Shown here piece by piece: positions 33,540 through 44,939 of a stretch of 64,000 bases of DNA (position 1 is the first letter of the stretch; each line of letters starts with the position of its first letter). Under the pieces are notes generated by a model, which did no database searches, had not been told where the DNA came from, and saw only the letters and a list, made by a program, of their open reading frames with translations. Source of the stretch: Ascarosepion bandense. Taxonomy: Eukaryota; Mollusca; Cephalopoda; Sepiida; Sepiidae. Made by a program: the position numbers and the translations under genes. The stretch lies in NCBI GenBank assembly GCA_037127315.1, contig JBBBDQ010000346.1, positions 5,727,501 to 5,791,500 of the forward strand, written 5' to 3'.

Positions 33540-34170
33540 AATTTCGGGTCAAAGAATGTAGACCCCCCACATCGTGATGAAGATTGAAAATCAGTCGACT
33601 ATGGCTTCTGTGAGTGTATCCGTTACGAACAATAAGGAAGAAAAAATTGAAGAGATAATGTATGAAGACCAAGAATGGCCAAAATCATGAAAATGACTGG
33701 CCATCTGAAACCAGGAGCAACAAAATTGACCGGGAAATTTTCCTCATGCTGGAACCTCCCCCTCCCACCGAAGTGTATAATCAACATGACGTCGTTTCTC
33801 AGAAGAACGAAGAGTTGTGCACATCTTATGAAAGATGTGGGATGTATTTTTGCCTCCACGTACTAGCAGTGAAACCGTCTCCAATGTAGGTTTAATCGAA
33901 AGCAACCTTATGCTAAGAACTAAATACTACGATTCCACAATTCTTATGGAAGCACCTGATCGCCTATTCAGCTCAATTTGGTTAGATACTCAGTCCTACC
34001 AACGACCACCAGAACAGGGTATGGAGCTTCGAGATTGTTAGATCGTAAAACCCTCAGCTCTATCTCCAACTGTGTGAATGTAGAGGGCCGAGAGAATCGA
34101 CAACGCAGATATTGCAGTTTTAGCCTGTTGAACTCTTCAAGCTTCTTGCTTTCCAACAAAATTTGATTTC
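33540..34170 (+). other. Unrecognised coding-like remnant
   Basis: Several overlapping short frames (33662-33889, 33675-33866, 33835-34041, 33978-34166) carry a composition unlike the AT-rich surroundings, for example 'KIMKMTGHLKPGATKLTG' and 'PPPTEVYNQHDVVSQKNEE'. This might be the decayed first ORF of a LINE, but I do not recognise a domain. Confidence 0.3.
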
Positions 34171-35255
34171 CATAAATTCAGTGGTAATCGTTATCTACAG
34201 TCGTGACGATTTCTTTTTATTTTCCTTCATCATGTTTTTTATCTTATTCTTTCACATTCAGTAATCCCTTGTTTTCTTAGTGGTTTTATTGCCTTTCTTG
34301 GTGTGACATTATAAAAAGAAAAAGTGCTAGTTAATGCCGTAGATTTTGTGAGGTTCCATCCTATGTAAACCGTCCAAATCCATTGTTAAAAATATAAAAC
34401 TGACATAATTGTAATGACATCATCCCCATAAATATTAATGAACATATATTCAGACTGTTTCAGGTCGTGAGACTAGAATTGATTTCAGTTATGCATAAAT
34501 CCAACATTGGTGCTGGTCCACCTGAATCTAAGCGCAAATTAACATTAGCAACATCAAACATGTCAAACCATTCCTTCTGCCAAAAAACTGAATAACTACG
34601 ACCCCGAAATATCAAAAACGGTTCACGGAGGGAAAATATCGATCAAAGCAGATGCTCGTACTTTGGAAATTAGATCGGCTTTTTTTTTTCGATTTTCTGT
34701 CATTTTCGTTTGTCGTAAATCTTTTTTTATTTTTCTGGTCTGACACTGAATTCTACTTCTGACTGGCACCTCAGGTACGAGCGAGATATCTTTTTACGTG
34801 ATGTGTTTATAAGGCCTAATTCTAGCTTTGTCTAATTGCAAATTCCTTCGTGATTGACCGGTCACAGATACGTCAGATCAATTGACGGTTCTTTCTAAAT
34901 CTAGTAGACACAGGTTCAAATTCTTTTGGAGGACGATATATTTTCGTAACAAGATTTCTTGATTATTCACGCTGATAGATACCTGTAAATATACTGTTTA
35001 ACTGTGAAAAAACTATTTATTCAAAATAATGTTTGAACAAATATATAATCTCAACATATATCTCTTAAATGACGTGACTTAATTTCCTTAAAAGCACATA
35101 ATTTGTTAAGTTAACTTTTTTAAAAATGTTGACTAGTTACTATGACGTAATTTATAATTGTAATGTTTCTCTATTAGGCAATTTTTATCTTATCGAACAT
35201 CTTTTCCGATGTGAGTAGGACTATGACTTTAACCTAGTCATCTGACTAGCGAATG

Positions 35256-35258
<3 letters not shown>
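34171..35258. other. No gene; R4 scrap near 34975-35045
   Basis: The block 'atactgtttaactgtgaaa' to 'taatgtttgaacaaat' resembles the end of R4. Otherwise nothing identifiable. Confidence 0.4.

Positions 35259-35305
<47 letters not shown>
35259..35305. repeat. (TA)n microsatellite
   Basis: Pure TA tract. Confidence 0.95.
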
Positions 35306-35309
<4 letters not shown>

Positions 35310-35884
35310 CTCCAAGTCGAGTGTATAATTCAAATATTTAATTGGATTTGTCGCTAAAAAATCTGCTGATCGTAACTGTAGATACCTCCAAAATACTTTT
35401 AAAATTCAGAAGTAATGTTAAACTAGCCAATAACAGGAAATTGTACGTTTCCCAACAGTTACACGAATGTAGTGGAGGTAAATTCAGAGTAATGTCTATC
35501 TACTAAAATGCAGATTGACACACTCATGATCCAGGAAGAAATATTTGTAAAAAATACAAGCCTTCCTTCTACAAAACGACATGAAATCATACGACACACA
35601 TACACACTAAATTTAAATGCGCTAAAAGAATAAACATTCGCAAACCATTGCAAAAATTAGTATTCCAAAAACAACAAAACGAACGGGATGACCCATAGAA
35701 TTAAATCAAAATCGCTGAAAACAATTTTAAAGTTTAAAGATGAAATCAAATTTTGCAAGTCAATTTTTTTATGTCCAACGAAAGGTGCATAAATTTCAAA
35801 ATGGAAAGATTTAACGAGAGAGTATGAAAAAAAAGAACAAAAAAAAACAACAAACAAACACGCACGCATATGAACTTTCTGACC
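35306..35884. other. No gene recognised
   Basis: AT-rich, probably upstream part of the Penelope-like tail that follows; no ORF of note. Confidence 0.35.
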
Positions 35885-36170
35885 TCGCCGAACATTTATT
35901 TATATATACACGATATTTTCTGCCATCAGAAAGACGGACGAATCTCGATACGTAATGTCACAGGTTTATTCACCTGAAGAGTCAACTTTGTACTCGAAAC
36001 ACGTGTAGCAACCCAAATATCATTCTGGATACTTAACATATTATACAGAAAGCAAGTAATATTGATAACAGTAAATATTTACATTAAACAAAACGTTCAC
36101 GGCTTCTCGGACTTCTTTGTTCGTTACCAATTTCTCTCAATGGAACATCTTTTATTTCTGTTAATATATA
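35885..36170 (+). mobile_element. Penelope-like 3' tail (family A) with hammerhead-like module
   Basis: Matches 11225-11420 and the complement of 12350-12560. At 35974-36007 it reads CTGAAGA (35974-35980), part of stem II, GAAA (intact, 35996-35999) and an ACACGTGT stem III ahead of A. Two bases of stem II are deleted compared with the other copies. Confidence 0.7.
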
Positions 36171-37049
36171 CATATAGGAGGGTGTGGGTATGTTGTTTGC
36201 AATATTTATATTAACAAGTCAATTGTCAAGCGGTTTTCACACCTTGTGTCAGTAATTCTTTTCGTGGGAATTTGTTCTTGCGATTACTTTTACTCTCATT
36301 ATCCTAACGTACGCAACGCCCTGCAGATAATTAAATAGTAGCATTATACATGCACATAACCGAATAGAGAAAATAAATAAATGAACATTAATACTTGAAG
36401 TGAGTTTATTTTTCCTTAAGTATGCAATCACGGGAGACTACAGTTTTCATGACACACTATAAAAGTATAAAAATACACTTTTTTTTTTTAGAAATATATA
36501 TATAAAAATAGTTTTATAAAAATATACAATTTTTGAAGAAAAATGATTACTATAACAAATTTTTAATGCCATGATACATTTTTAAAGGAAAATAATTATT
36601 ACCAGCAAAAAATTTTGTAATACAAAACTAGAAAACATCTTCAGTTTCCCAAAATAAAAAAAAATAACAAATTATGAAAATGTGACTAAATCAACATTTT
36701 CGCTATAACCGAACATTAAGAAAAGTACATTAAAGCCCTATTTGGCATTAAATAACCCACAGTGGTTTGGTTGATATGCCATCAAACAAAACTCAAAGTG
36801 AAACAAGTTTAAAAATTTTGAAACCAGTTGATGTGAAAATATTTCTTCATCTATGCCGATGCTTCTTTTCGTTGTCTTTTTCTTTTTTTTTTTTTTTTTT
36901 TTTTGACAATCTTTTAATTCGTTTCCAACCAAACAAGGTTTTCTTTTATGCATTGGATTAAAAATGGTGGTGACGTACTCGGTAAACTTTAATATATAAG
37001 CATTTTTAACCCTCATCGTTCTCAGTGGAACGTAGACCATCAATGACCC
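36171..37049. other. No gene recognised
   Basis: A-rich and T-rich runs, including a T tract at 36880-36904. No shared repeat identified. Confidence 0.4.
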
Positions 37050-37335
37050 ATTGCCATCGACAATAGGGTCGTTGAAGTTTGTCTTTTATAGAGATAGGGG
37101 TGTTGACCCTACGCAAGCCCCTTTATCCTCCACGAAGGGTAGATTGCTTGCCAAGCAAGGCTATCAAACCCACTATGTCTTAGTATGTAACCTATAGTTG
37201 AATGGAGAATATATGGATTGATAGCATTTTATAATGATATTTACGCGTAACTGAATGCAACGAATTCAACTGGAATTCAAAATCGGTTCTCCGATTTCTC
37301 ATTTCGGGCTGATGTCGACTGTATCACAATGCACA
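37050..37335 (-). mobile_element. tRNA-derived SINE (family 1), divergent
   Basis: Minus-strand copy with head 'cgactgtatcacaatgcac' complement, 'ttcaactggaattc' and body. Older than the other copies by eye. Confidence 0.75.
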
Positions 37336-37562
37336 TTCATTTAAGCACTGTAAGGGGTAATTAAAATAGTCCACCAATTGAAATTAAATAAACCGTCTTT
37401 ACTTCTGCACCATATACCTATACATATGTATGAAGTTACGGAGGAGAGGGACTCAGATTGTGGTTTCAAGCTGAGTTCGTTACGTCCAAATACCTTGGGA
37501 AATCTTATGATTCTGTCTGTTCTCTCCGACCAGCTATGGGTTATAACATGATAGAATTGTCC

Positions 37563-37745
37563 TATAGCATTGGTTTGCAACCTAACCAGAAAGTAAACAT
37601 CTCTGAATTAAAAACATTTATCTAAGAATGACATAATCTCTCCAACCCACAGTTGACAATAGGCCAAGCGTAGAGACATGGTCAGTCAGGGAAGGGATCA
37701 GGGAATAAGATGACGTTGTATTTTGATATATATCCAAATACACAC
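37563..37745 (+). repeat. Dispersed repeat R6 ending at (TA)n
   Basis: 'gcattggtttgcaacctaac' to 'gacgttgtattttgatat' recurs at 41191-41350. Both copies run into a short CA run and then (TA)n, which suggests a common element border. Confidence 0.8.
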
Positions 37746-37749
37746 ACAC

Positions 37750-37756
<7 letters not shown>

Positions 37757-37805
<49 letters not shown>
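37757..37805. repeat. (TA)n microsatellite
   Basis: Pure TA tract at the end of R6. Confidence 0.95.
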
Positions 37806-37809
<4 letters not shown>

Positions 37810-38089
37810 GGATTAATTCAAAGATGTTGAATGGCCATTTCGATATGAAGATCCCCACGGGGGACGACACATCACCTCAGCAACAGAAAAAACCTTTCAA
37901 AAACTGGAGAAAAATTAGTCTACTTTTCCTTTTTAAATAGATTGCAAAGAAATTAAAAAATAAATAATAAAATAAAATAAAATAAAAATAAAAATAAAGG
38001 GAAAGAAAAAGAAAAAGAAAACGAAAAAGAAAAAGATAGAATAAAATCAAATAAATAAGAAAAAAAAATTGACATCGTCTGGGTTCGCA

Positions 38090-38139
<50 letters not shown>
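37806..38139. other. A-rich spacer and (TA)n
   Basis: No gene. A-rich sequence from 37940, with (TA)n at 38099-38139. Confidence 0.5.
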
Positions 38140-38142
<3 letters not shown>

Positions 38143-38310
38143 GTCCTTCGCAGACAGATCTGTTTCGCTTTATCACATCTCATCAGTACGGTTAGACATC
38201 CGATTGATATTTACCCAGGATTGAAACCCGACCAAATTGGTGTCAGTTGGCGATTCCGCCTCTGATCTATAGGCGCTCGGTAGAAGGAGGCAGACTTCTA
38301 TGCTAAATAA
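38140..38310 (-). mobile_element. Hammerhead SINE, 3' part
   Basis: Minus-strand copy of the tRNA-headed hammerhead SINE. Hammerhead remnant 38145-38190: CTGATGA and GAAA intact, stem III ACAGATCTGT present, stem II weakened (GATGT against AAAGC) and stem I weak. The tRNA-like head follows at about 38225-38275, and the 5' part of the element is lost. It starts directly at the (TA)n tract. Confidence 0.85.
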
Positions 38311-39689
38311 AAAAAGAAAAGGGAGATCGAATGCGCAGACCAAATCAGCAGTTAACTCCTATTCTTTACAAAAACAATATAACTTGATAATAAAAACAAC
38401 TCTCTCTCGAAGAAGTCAATGTATATATATTTCCAGTGTGTTTACTTCGCCGGCGAATGTGACACAAGGTAAGTTTAAAATGAGTTTAAAGGCAGCAATG
38501 TAGGAATATTGCTCTGGCCTACTTAAGGAGGCCTCGGACATTGGGCAATAAGCCACACCACCGCCCCTCTCGAAGGAGAGGCACAGTAGAATACGAAGAA
38601 GAATGCTCTCCGATTAAAAAAAAAATTCCAGTCTCAAGCAGGTTTGGTTTCCAAATAGAGACGGTCTTTGAGTTTCCCTGCCAATCATTACCATAATCCT
38701 CATGAAAATATTGGTAAAAGTGCCATCTGCATTATCTCGATGCCTAGAAATAGCTTCTTGTTAGAGAAGGTTTCTATTGGTCAACACACGCTTCGTGGAG
38801 AGAAACTTAATGTTTTCGTTTAACGAGATGTTTCTCAATCAACGTCTCTTCTTTTGCTTGTCCGATTTATTTATACAATGACATTTTGTTTTTTTCTTTC
38901 TTTGTTCGCTTTATATTTCTTTCAGTATTTTTCTTTGTTTTTACAAAACACCATAACTTTCTCGTTATTTTAAAAACATTTATTTTATTTTATTTTTTTT
39001 TTTTTTGGCTGATGTAATTTTTCTGATTGAATCCAGCGAACAACTCCTTTATCAACCAAAATATTTCCGTTCAGACAGAAATACGTAAGACACGATTATA
39101 CAGACTTCCTTCTTGAAAAGAGTCGACCAAATCAAAACTTCAGTTATTTAGAATTGGTGGAGTTATGAAAAACAAAACAGCTGCCATTTTTTTTTACTTA
39201 TTCCTATGCACTATATTCTTCAGATTTTTTACTGATATGATATGTGGCCATCGAATTAAGATTAGTAACTGAACTGGAAAGAAATTCTTATTCCTCCAGA
39301 ATTTTTTAGAAGTATTTTCTAAAACTGCAAACAAGAAGTATTTGGGAACATTTCCGTTGTAAGAATTTGTTGAATATTTTAATTTCTGTTATAAGCATAG
39401 ATTTATAGCACATAGCATCAGATTCCTTTTGCCCAGACCATTTATCTAAATGATGATCGAGCTATCTAAAAAGAGAGACATGGAGGAGAACAGAGAATGA
39501 ATATATTAAAACCAACCTTACACTCAATAATTTGTGAAATGTAAGAACGATGTAAAACTAAATTAAAAATTAACTTAATTTTTCTTTCCTGATATATTTA
39601 AGAAAATATGTTTAAAACAATAGTTGCTGCACAAATATACATCAGTTATACACCTACATAATGGCTGGCCACGCGTATTCGAGTATACC
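38311..39689. other. No gene; possible retroelement tail at 38525-38610
   Basis: 38525-38610 ('aggcctcggacattgggca', a GC hairpin around 'cccctctcgaaggagagg', then (GAA)-like end) looks like a LINE or SINE 3' terminus. The rest is AT-rich with no coding signal. Confidence 0.4.
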
Positions 39690-40056
39690 CGTCTATTATC
39701 GGCGAGCTAATCCTCATTGCAGATAGCTGTTCAGAACCCACCCGTGGTTTGTACTACAATTATATTGAGTGAACCTTAGTTCCAGATTCTGAGACAATGC
39801 GCGTTATCAGAGCGTGAACAACAGTCTGAACAAGGCTAGGACACTAAATCCATCGACGACTCCGCAAAGTAAGCCGTCTACCAAATTTCACACACAAGAC
39901 ACGTGGTATGGTTTTCAGGCACTTTCCAAAGGAAAAGCGATCGTCTCCTCCAGTCCGATAACATGAAGAATTCACCTTCCTGACAAATCGACCATAGTGA
40001 GATTTGAACTCGGTTCAGAACTTCATGGTCAGAAAGCGAACGTTCTGACCACTCGG

Positions 40057-40058
<2 letters not shown>
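39690..40058 (-). mobile_element. tRNA-derived SINE (family 3)
   Basis: On the minus strand the first bases read 'gccgagtggtcagaacgttc', a Leu/Ser-tRNA-like A box, followed by 'gagttcaaatctcac' as B box. The body continues to lower coordinates with no other copy in the window for comparison, so the 3' boundary is a guess. Confidence 0.7.

Positions 40059-40059
<1 letters not shown>

Positions 40060-40107
<48 letters not shown>
40060..40107. repeat. (TA)n microsatellite
   Basis: TA tract between SINE family 3 and the hammerhead SINE. Confidence 0.95.
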
Positions 40108-40110
<3 letters not shown>

Positions 40111-40372
40111 ATCCGCAGACAGATCTGTTTCGCTGTATAACAGCTCATCAGTATAGTTAGACAGCCGATTGCCTTTTACCCAAGATTGAAACCCGACCGA
40201 ATTGGCGTCAGTCGGCGATTCTACCTCTGAGCTACGGATGCTCAGTAGAAGGAGGCAGACTTTTAGCGTGTATATTATCATTATACACTCCCAACAGCTG
40301 AGAGTGTTTTAATTCATTGCTAAATGAACGATGCGTAGATGCCAGAGTAGCTGCTGCTTTTCAAAGTCTATC

Positions 40373-40375
<3 letters not shown>
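40108..40375 (-). mobile_element. Hammerhead SINE, (TA)n on both sides
   Basis: Minus-strand copy of about 268 bp. The hammerhead at 40111-40156 has CTGATGA, a perfect stem II (GCTGT/ACAGC), GAAA and ACAGATCTGT, but stem I is mismatched (CTATA against TGCGG). The tRNA-like head lies near 40200-40255. The element is bounded by (TA)n at 40060-40107 and 40377-40422 and lacks the first ~30 bases of the consensus. Confidence 0.9.

Positions 40376-40376
<1 letters not shown>

Positions 40377-40422
<46 letters not shown>
40377..40422. repeat. (TA)n microsatellite
   Basis: TA tract at the 5' side of the hammerhead SINE and the start of the next tail. Confidence 0.95.
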
Positions 40423-40427
<5 letters not shown>

Positions 40428-40650
40428 CGTGTATAAACTACAAACTAATACAAAATTATACATTTTGTTTCGGCATTGAGAGAACAGTGTCTCTTCATGT
40501 AGTTTATAATGATGATAATAAACGTTTTATTGATTTTTTAAATGTTATAAAGTATAATAATAAATATTCATTGCTCTATTTTTTATATTGAGCACTGCTT
40601 TATATTAATGTTTTGAACGTCGCAGTTATTTTTTTCGTCCTTAATCATTT
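40423..40650 (+). repeat. Penelope-like tail end
   Basis: 'aatattcattgctctattt' and 'gagcactgctttatattaa' match 11867-11960. The region upstream ('tttcggcattgagagaaca') is probably part of the same tail. No hammerhead core is visible here. Confidence 0.6.
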
Positions 40651-40710
<60 letters not shown>

Positions 40711-40711
40711 G
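40651..40711. repeat. (CA)n-(TA)n microsatellite
   Basis: CA tract to about 40700, then a short TA run. Confidence 0.95.
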
Positions 40712-41190
40712 TATATCCATATGTATATTTGTTGATATATATATTTTATACGCGAATTATTGAAATTTGAAAAATGAAAAGACAACAAAATAATAAACAT
40801 ATTGCCAATAAGACTGATTTTAAAGAACTAATTCTCAGATAGATTGTTTCCTTTATCAACAAGATGAGAACTAAACAATGAAGTTGGATTTACTCTTCTG
40901 GGAATTGTTTTTGTTTTTCCATGTATTGTGTTACCTTTTTATAATAATATCGCTCCAAGCAAATTAGTGCGATAGGCGATGACTATTGACTTTACATTTA
41001 AATTATTGGAGATTATAGCTGTCGGGGAAGCAAATAAACGAAAGGCGGGAGGTGTAAGAAAAGAAGCCGTTGGATTAGAATTTGCGTTTACATTTTATTG
41101 GTTTCGCAGTAAAAGGTTGGGTCCTAGTTGTTAATCTTTTGTCTCGAGTAAATTCAAATATAGGGGCCACCAGGAAGATAAGTTCACCGG
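40712..41190. other. No gene recognised
   Basis: AT-rich, no motif. Confidence 0.4.
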
Positions 41191-41377
41191 AGCATTGGTT
41201 TGCAACCTAACCAGAAGGTAAACATCTCTGAATTAAAAACATTTATCTATGACTTACATAATCTCACCAACCCACAACTGAAAATTGTTATTCAGGGAAG
41301 GGACCAGGGAATAAGATGACGTTGTATTTTGATATCTATCCAAATACACACACATTATATATATATATATATATATG
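41191..41377 (+). repeat. Dispersed repeat R6 and (TA)n
   Basis: Second copy of the block at 37563-37745, ending in CA and a TA tract (41356-41377) that directly abuts the inverted Penelope-like fragment. Confidence 0.8.
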
Positions 41378-41610
41378 TGGGGGGAAGTGTTTGGTGTTCG
41401 GCTAATCGGTTTATTATTTCATCCATCTTTAATTTGACGGCTATATGTTTAGCTTCTTGGTTTATCGTGTTAATTGTGTTCATGGTTGCCTTCTTGTAGG
41501 ATTGTGTGATCTTTTCAGTTATAAGTTTATTGTAGTCGGTGCGTTCCATTGTGTATATGTTTGTAGTTTTGTCAGCTAATATGAATACGTTATTGGAGTT
41601 CATTATTTTT
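41378..41610 (-). pseudogene. Penelope-like element C: inverted N-terminal part
   Basis: Minus-strand open frame with 'NVFILADKTTNIYTMERTD', then 'SYKKATMNTINTINQEA' and 'DEIINRLAEHQTL'. This is the region N-terminal to the reverse transcriptase palm in 'RDDG'-type Penelope-like proteins. It lies head-to-head with the remainder of the same protein on the plus strand starting at about 41625. The frame runs into the (TA)n tract. Confidence 0.85.
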
Positions 41611-41624
41611 TCTTGTCCTCTATA

Positions 41625-42975
41625 AGGACAAAGCCACTTTCATCCAATTCGACATCATGGACTTCTAACCATCCATCACAGAAAACATATTAAATGAGGC
41701 TATACAACTGGCACAACAACATATAAAAATTACAGACGAAGACATTAAAATAATCATGCACTGCCGCAAATCCCTACTATTCTACAATAATGAACCATGG
41801 ACAAAAATACAAAACCACGACTTATTCGATGTAACAATGGGTAGCTACGATGGAGCAGAAACATGCGAAATAGTAGGAATATTCATTCTTTCAAACCTAG
41901 CCAGAATCCTGGATAAAAAGGACACGGGACTATGCAGAGATGACGGACTTACCCTGATAAGAGAATCCAATGATCCCAAATTAGATAGATTTAGGAAAAA
42001 AATAGTAAACGCTCTAAAATCCATTGGATTCAAAATAGAAATAAAAGCAGGTATAAAAACAGCAAACTTCTTAGATGTCACCCTTAACTTGGACAAAATT
42101 ACATATGACCCATACAGAAAAGATAATGACGATCCAACTTACGTACACACATCCTCCAACCGCCCACCTTCAATCATCAAACAAATACCCATGTCAATCA
42201 GCCGCAGACTATCTGAAAATTCAACTAACATACAGATTTTCAATAATAAAAGAAAACCATACGACGAAGCACTAAAGAAATGTGGATACAAACAACAACT
42301 GCAATATACACCTCCGCAACGAAAAAGCAAAAACAGAAAAAGAAATATCATCTGGTTTAATCCACCATACAACAAAGCCCTCAAAACAAACATAGGTAAG
42401 ACATTCCTGAATTTAATAGAAAAAGACTTCCCGGTGACAAAGCGATTAGCAAAAATATTAAAAAAAAACAACGTCAAAATTAGTTACAGCTGCACAAAAA
42501 ATATTACACAAATAATAAAAAGCCACAACAAAAAATCAACAAACTACAATAATGCAATCGAAGAAGCTCAATACAACTGCAGAAACGGAACTACATGCCC
42601 ACTCCAAAGAAATTGCCAGCAAACAAATATAGTATATAAAGCCAAGGTAAGTGCAAACAACAACACTATGTACTACATCGGTGCCACTGAGGGACCAGTT
42701 TAGAAAAGAAATAACAACCACAATATTTCATTCTCCAACAGAAAATACTTGAGCAGCGCTACACTATCAACATACGTATGGCGTCTAAAAGACAGAAATA
42801 TTTCACCAACAATAAACTGGGAAATACTAAGAAAAGCACCTGCTTACAACAACATTACAAAAAAATGCCTATTTGCCTATATGAGAAAGTAGCAATTATA
42901 TCTCATACCCCACAAAAGAACTTACTAAACACGAGATCAGAACTAATTTCCAAATGCAGACATGAAAATAAATAA
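41625..42975 (+). pseudogene. Penelope-like element C: reverse transcriptase and GIY-YIG
   Basis: Starts with 'TFIQFDIMDF*PSITENIL' (41637-41700; a stop codon replaces the tyrosine of the FYPSI motif). The 315-codon open frame 41756-42703 gives 'FDVTMGSYDGAE', catalytic 'RDDGLTLI' at residues ~61-68, 'ANFLDVTLNL' at ~103-112, 'PPSIIKQIP', 'RNIIWFNPPYN', 'VKISYSC' and the GIY-YIG start 'MYYIGATEGPV'. A TAG then interrupts, but the frame continues to 'LSTYVWRLKDRNISPTINW' near 42790. Thus at least two stops and a frame break inactivate it, although the polymerase part is well preserved. Family: Penelope-like, same lineage as element B. Confidence 0.92.
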
Positions 42976-43590
42976 CTATTATCACAATTCATACCAAACG
43001 GATAAAAAAAACATCACATGTCTCTGCCATAATAAAATTAATAATTAATAAACACTAACAAGCATTACAAATTAGAATTTCTACTATTTAAATATACGCA
43101 ACCACAAAAAATAATAAAACAAGCCAATAATCGACTTTAAAACAAAAAATAACAATACAGCCTTAAATAAAATAATAGCAATTCTTACCTACCATAGTTT
43201 CACACAGAACCCATCAAAAGTACATATGTACGGACGAGAAATCGACATCTATTCGCGCGTTAACATTGACATCGCTACACTATTTGAATACGCCAACCGA
43301 ATGAGTATGTATGTGTGCAACGGCACACATATACATATATATACAGAACTCCGCACGATTCGCATGTGTATGTTTATGCAAGCCTCAGTGACCGAACGCG
43401 CGCACGTGTGTGTGTGTGTGTTCTTGCGCGCGTTGATGGGTGTACAAATGTATATATACATATATGTCTGCGTCTGTCGTGACGACAGATTTCCCCCACT
43501 TCCACAAAAATACACGAATATAACCAATTTTTGAAAAAAATTAATCAGTTTGTCTGACGATCGCAAAAGCGTGAAACCCAGGGTTACAAA
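42976..43590. other. No gene recognised
   Basis: A-rich to 43200, then a less AT-rich stretch with ORFs on both strands (43226-43534, 43249-43647) that have no known motif and run into simple repeats. Confidence 0.4.

Positions 43591-43670
<80 letters not shown>
43591..43670. repeat. (CA)n-(TA)n microsatellite
   Basis: CA tract to about 43650, then TA. Confidence 0.95.
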
Positions 43671-43671
<1 letters not shown>

Positions 43672-43976
43672 GCCTATTTACGCTCTCACTCTCTGATTGA
43701 GCACTCTGGAAGAATGGTAGACTTTGAAAAACAGTAGCTACTCTTGCATGTACGCATCGCTCATCCAGTAATGGATTAGAGTACACTGACTATTGGGCGT
43801 GTATAATGACAATATACACGATAAAAAGTCTGCCTTCTTCTACCGGACGCCTATAGCCCAGAGGTAGAATCGCCGACTGACGCCAATTCGGTCGGGTTTC
43901 AATCCTGCGTTAAAAGCAATCGGAGTCTATCCGTACTGATGAGGTGTGATACAGCGAAACAGATCTGTCTACGGAT

Positions 43977-43979
<3 letters not shown>
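43671..43979 (+). mobile_element. Hammerhead SINE, complete, (TA)n on both sides
   Basis: About 309 bp. 5' leader of ~175 bases ('gagcactctggaagaatgg', 'cagtagctactcttgcatg'), then a tRNA-like head at 43849-43908: A box 'tagcccagaggtagaat', B box 'gggtttcaatcc'. The hammerhead follows at 43929-43976. Left border (TA)n to 43670, right border (TA)n from 43980. A pol III promoter just upstream of a hammerhead resembles the layout described for the schistosome Sm-alpha SINE-like family. Confidence 0.93.
43929..43976 (+). ncRNA. Hammerhead ribozyme in SINE
   Basis: Stem I: ATCCGTA (43929-43935) pairs perfectly with TACGGAT (43970-43976). Box CTGATGA 43936-43942. Stem II GGTGT/ACAGC (43943-43955) with one mismatch and loop GAT. 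Box GAAA 43956-43959. Stem III ACAG/CTGT with a two-base loop, cleavage after C at 43969 (GTC). All conserved core positions are kept. Confidence 0.88.

Positions 43980-44020
<41 letters not shown>
43980..44020. repeat. (TA)n microsatellite
   Basis: TA tract at the 3' border of the hammerhead SINE. Confidence 0.95.
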
Positions 44021-44024
<4 letters not shown>

Positions 44025-44701
44025 AAATATAAGAGACAAGATGAACAGCAAGAGAACCCGACCAGATTACACAGTATAGAAGAATGGTAGAGTTATAAAT
44101 GTGCTTAATTGTTTCTGACGAGAAAAAATTCCTACCCCATCACAGTGACCCAAACGTAGCTATGGATTGAATGCAGTCATTTCATTTAAGGTTGTTTGAG
44201 AGCGTGATGCCAAAGAGGATCAGTGTGTTGTTTTTAGAAAACTAGTGTCATCTATTATGATGTTAGGTAGGAAAGTTTCTCTATTTTAATTAAAGGAGAG
44301 CAGATACGTTTTGGAGACATTAAAACTTACGAGCCAATTCGTACCCAATTCAATCATTGATTGGAGGTCCTTCTCAAGGGTAGCAGCCAGGTTTATTTTG
44401 TCAGCCCTGACAGATTTCCTATTGAGACGAGAGTAAATGGTGGTGTCATTATTGTAAATGCCTACTTACGAACTGATTACATTAGGAAGATCATTGATGA
44501 AGGTCAGAAAAGCGAAAGGACCTAGGGTAAAAGACTTGAAAGGCGCCTGCGTTCGTATGAAAGAATCTGGAAGCTTGCCCGCTCAACATGAGCTTAATTT
44601 CCCGATTTGATAGGAATGATTAGATTAAATCAAACAACCGTTCACTCTTAAATGCTTTCATGATAACTCGAAGCTCGAGCTTCGCCGTTCTTATCAAGAG
44701 C

Positions 44702-44761
<60 letters not shown>

Positions 44762-44900
44762 GTGATGATCGTTAGCACATCAACTGTAGGCCTGGCGAAG
44801 CGAAAGCCATATTGTTTGTCAGAGAGAGGGTTGTGAGATGTGAGATGTCAAACTGTTTTATCACCAATAATGGCCTTGAATAACATAGAACATTTAAGTT
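44021..44900 (-). pseudogene. CR1/Jockey-like LINE, decayed copy
   Basis: On the minus strand, from high to low coordinate: 'LSDKQYGFRFARPTVDVLT' (near 44830-44770), then a (TA)n interruption at 44705-44758, then 'FAFLTFINDLPNVISS' (near 44505), 'GIYNNDTTIYSRLNRKSV' (the YADD motif as YNND, near 44450) and 'DLQSMIELGTNWLVSFNVS' (near 44350). It corresponds to the first third of the protein at 46476-47444 plus more N-terminal sequence, with stops and frame changes. Confidence 0.8.
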
Positions 44901-44939
44901 ATATGTATTATAGTTCTATGTTTACTGTGTGTTAATATT

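Noticed and set aside
33662..33889. Overlapping short ORFs that could be a host exon
   Set aside because: No recognisable domain or convincing splice context; more likely decayed retroelement ORF1 but unproven.
43226..43647. ORFs of 102 and 132 codons on opposite strands
   Set aside because: They overlap each other and run into CA/TG microsatellites; no motif.
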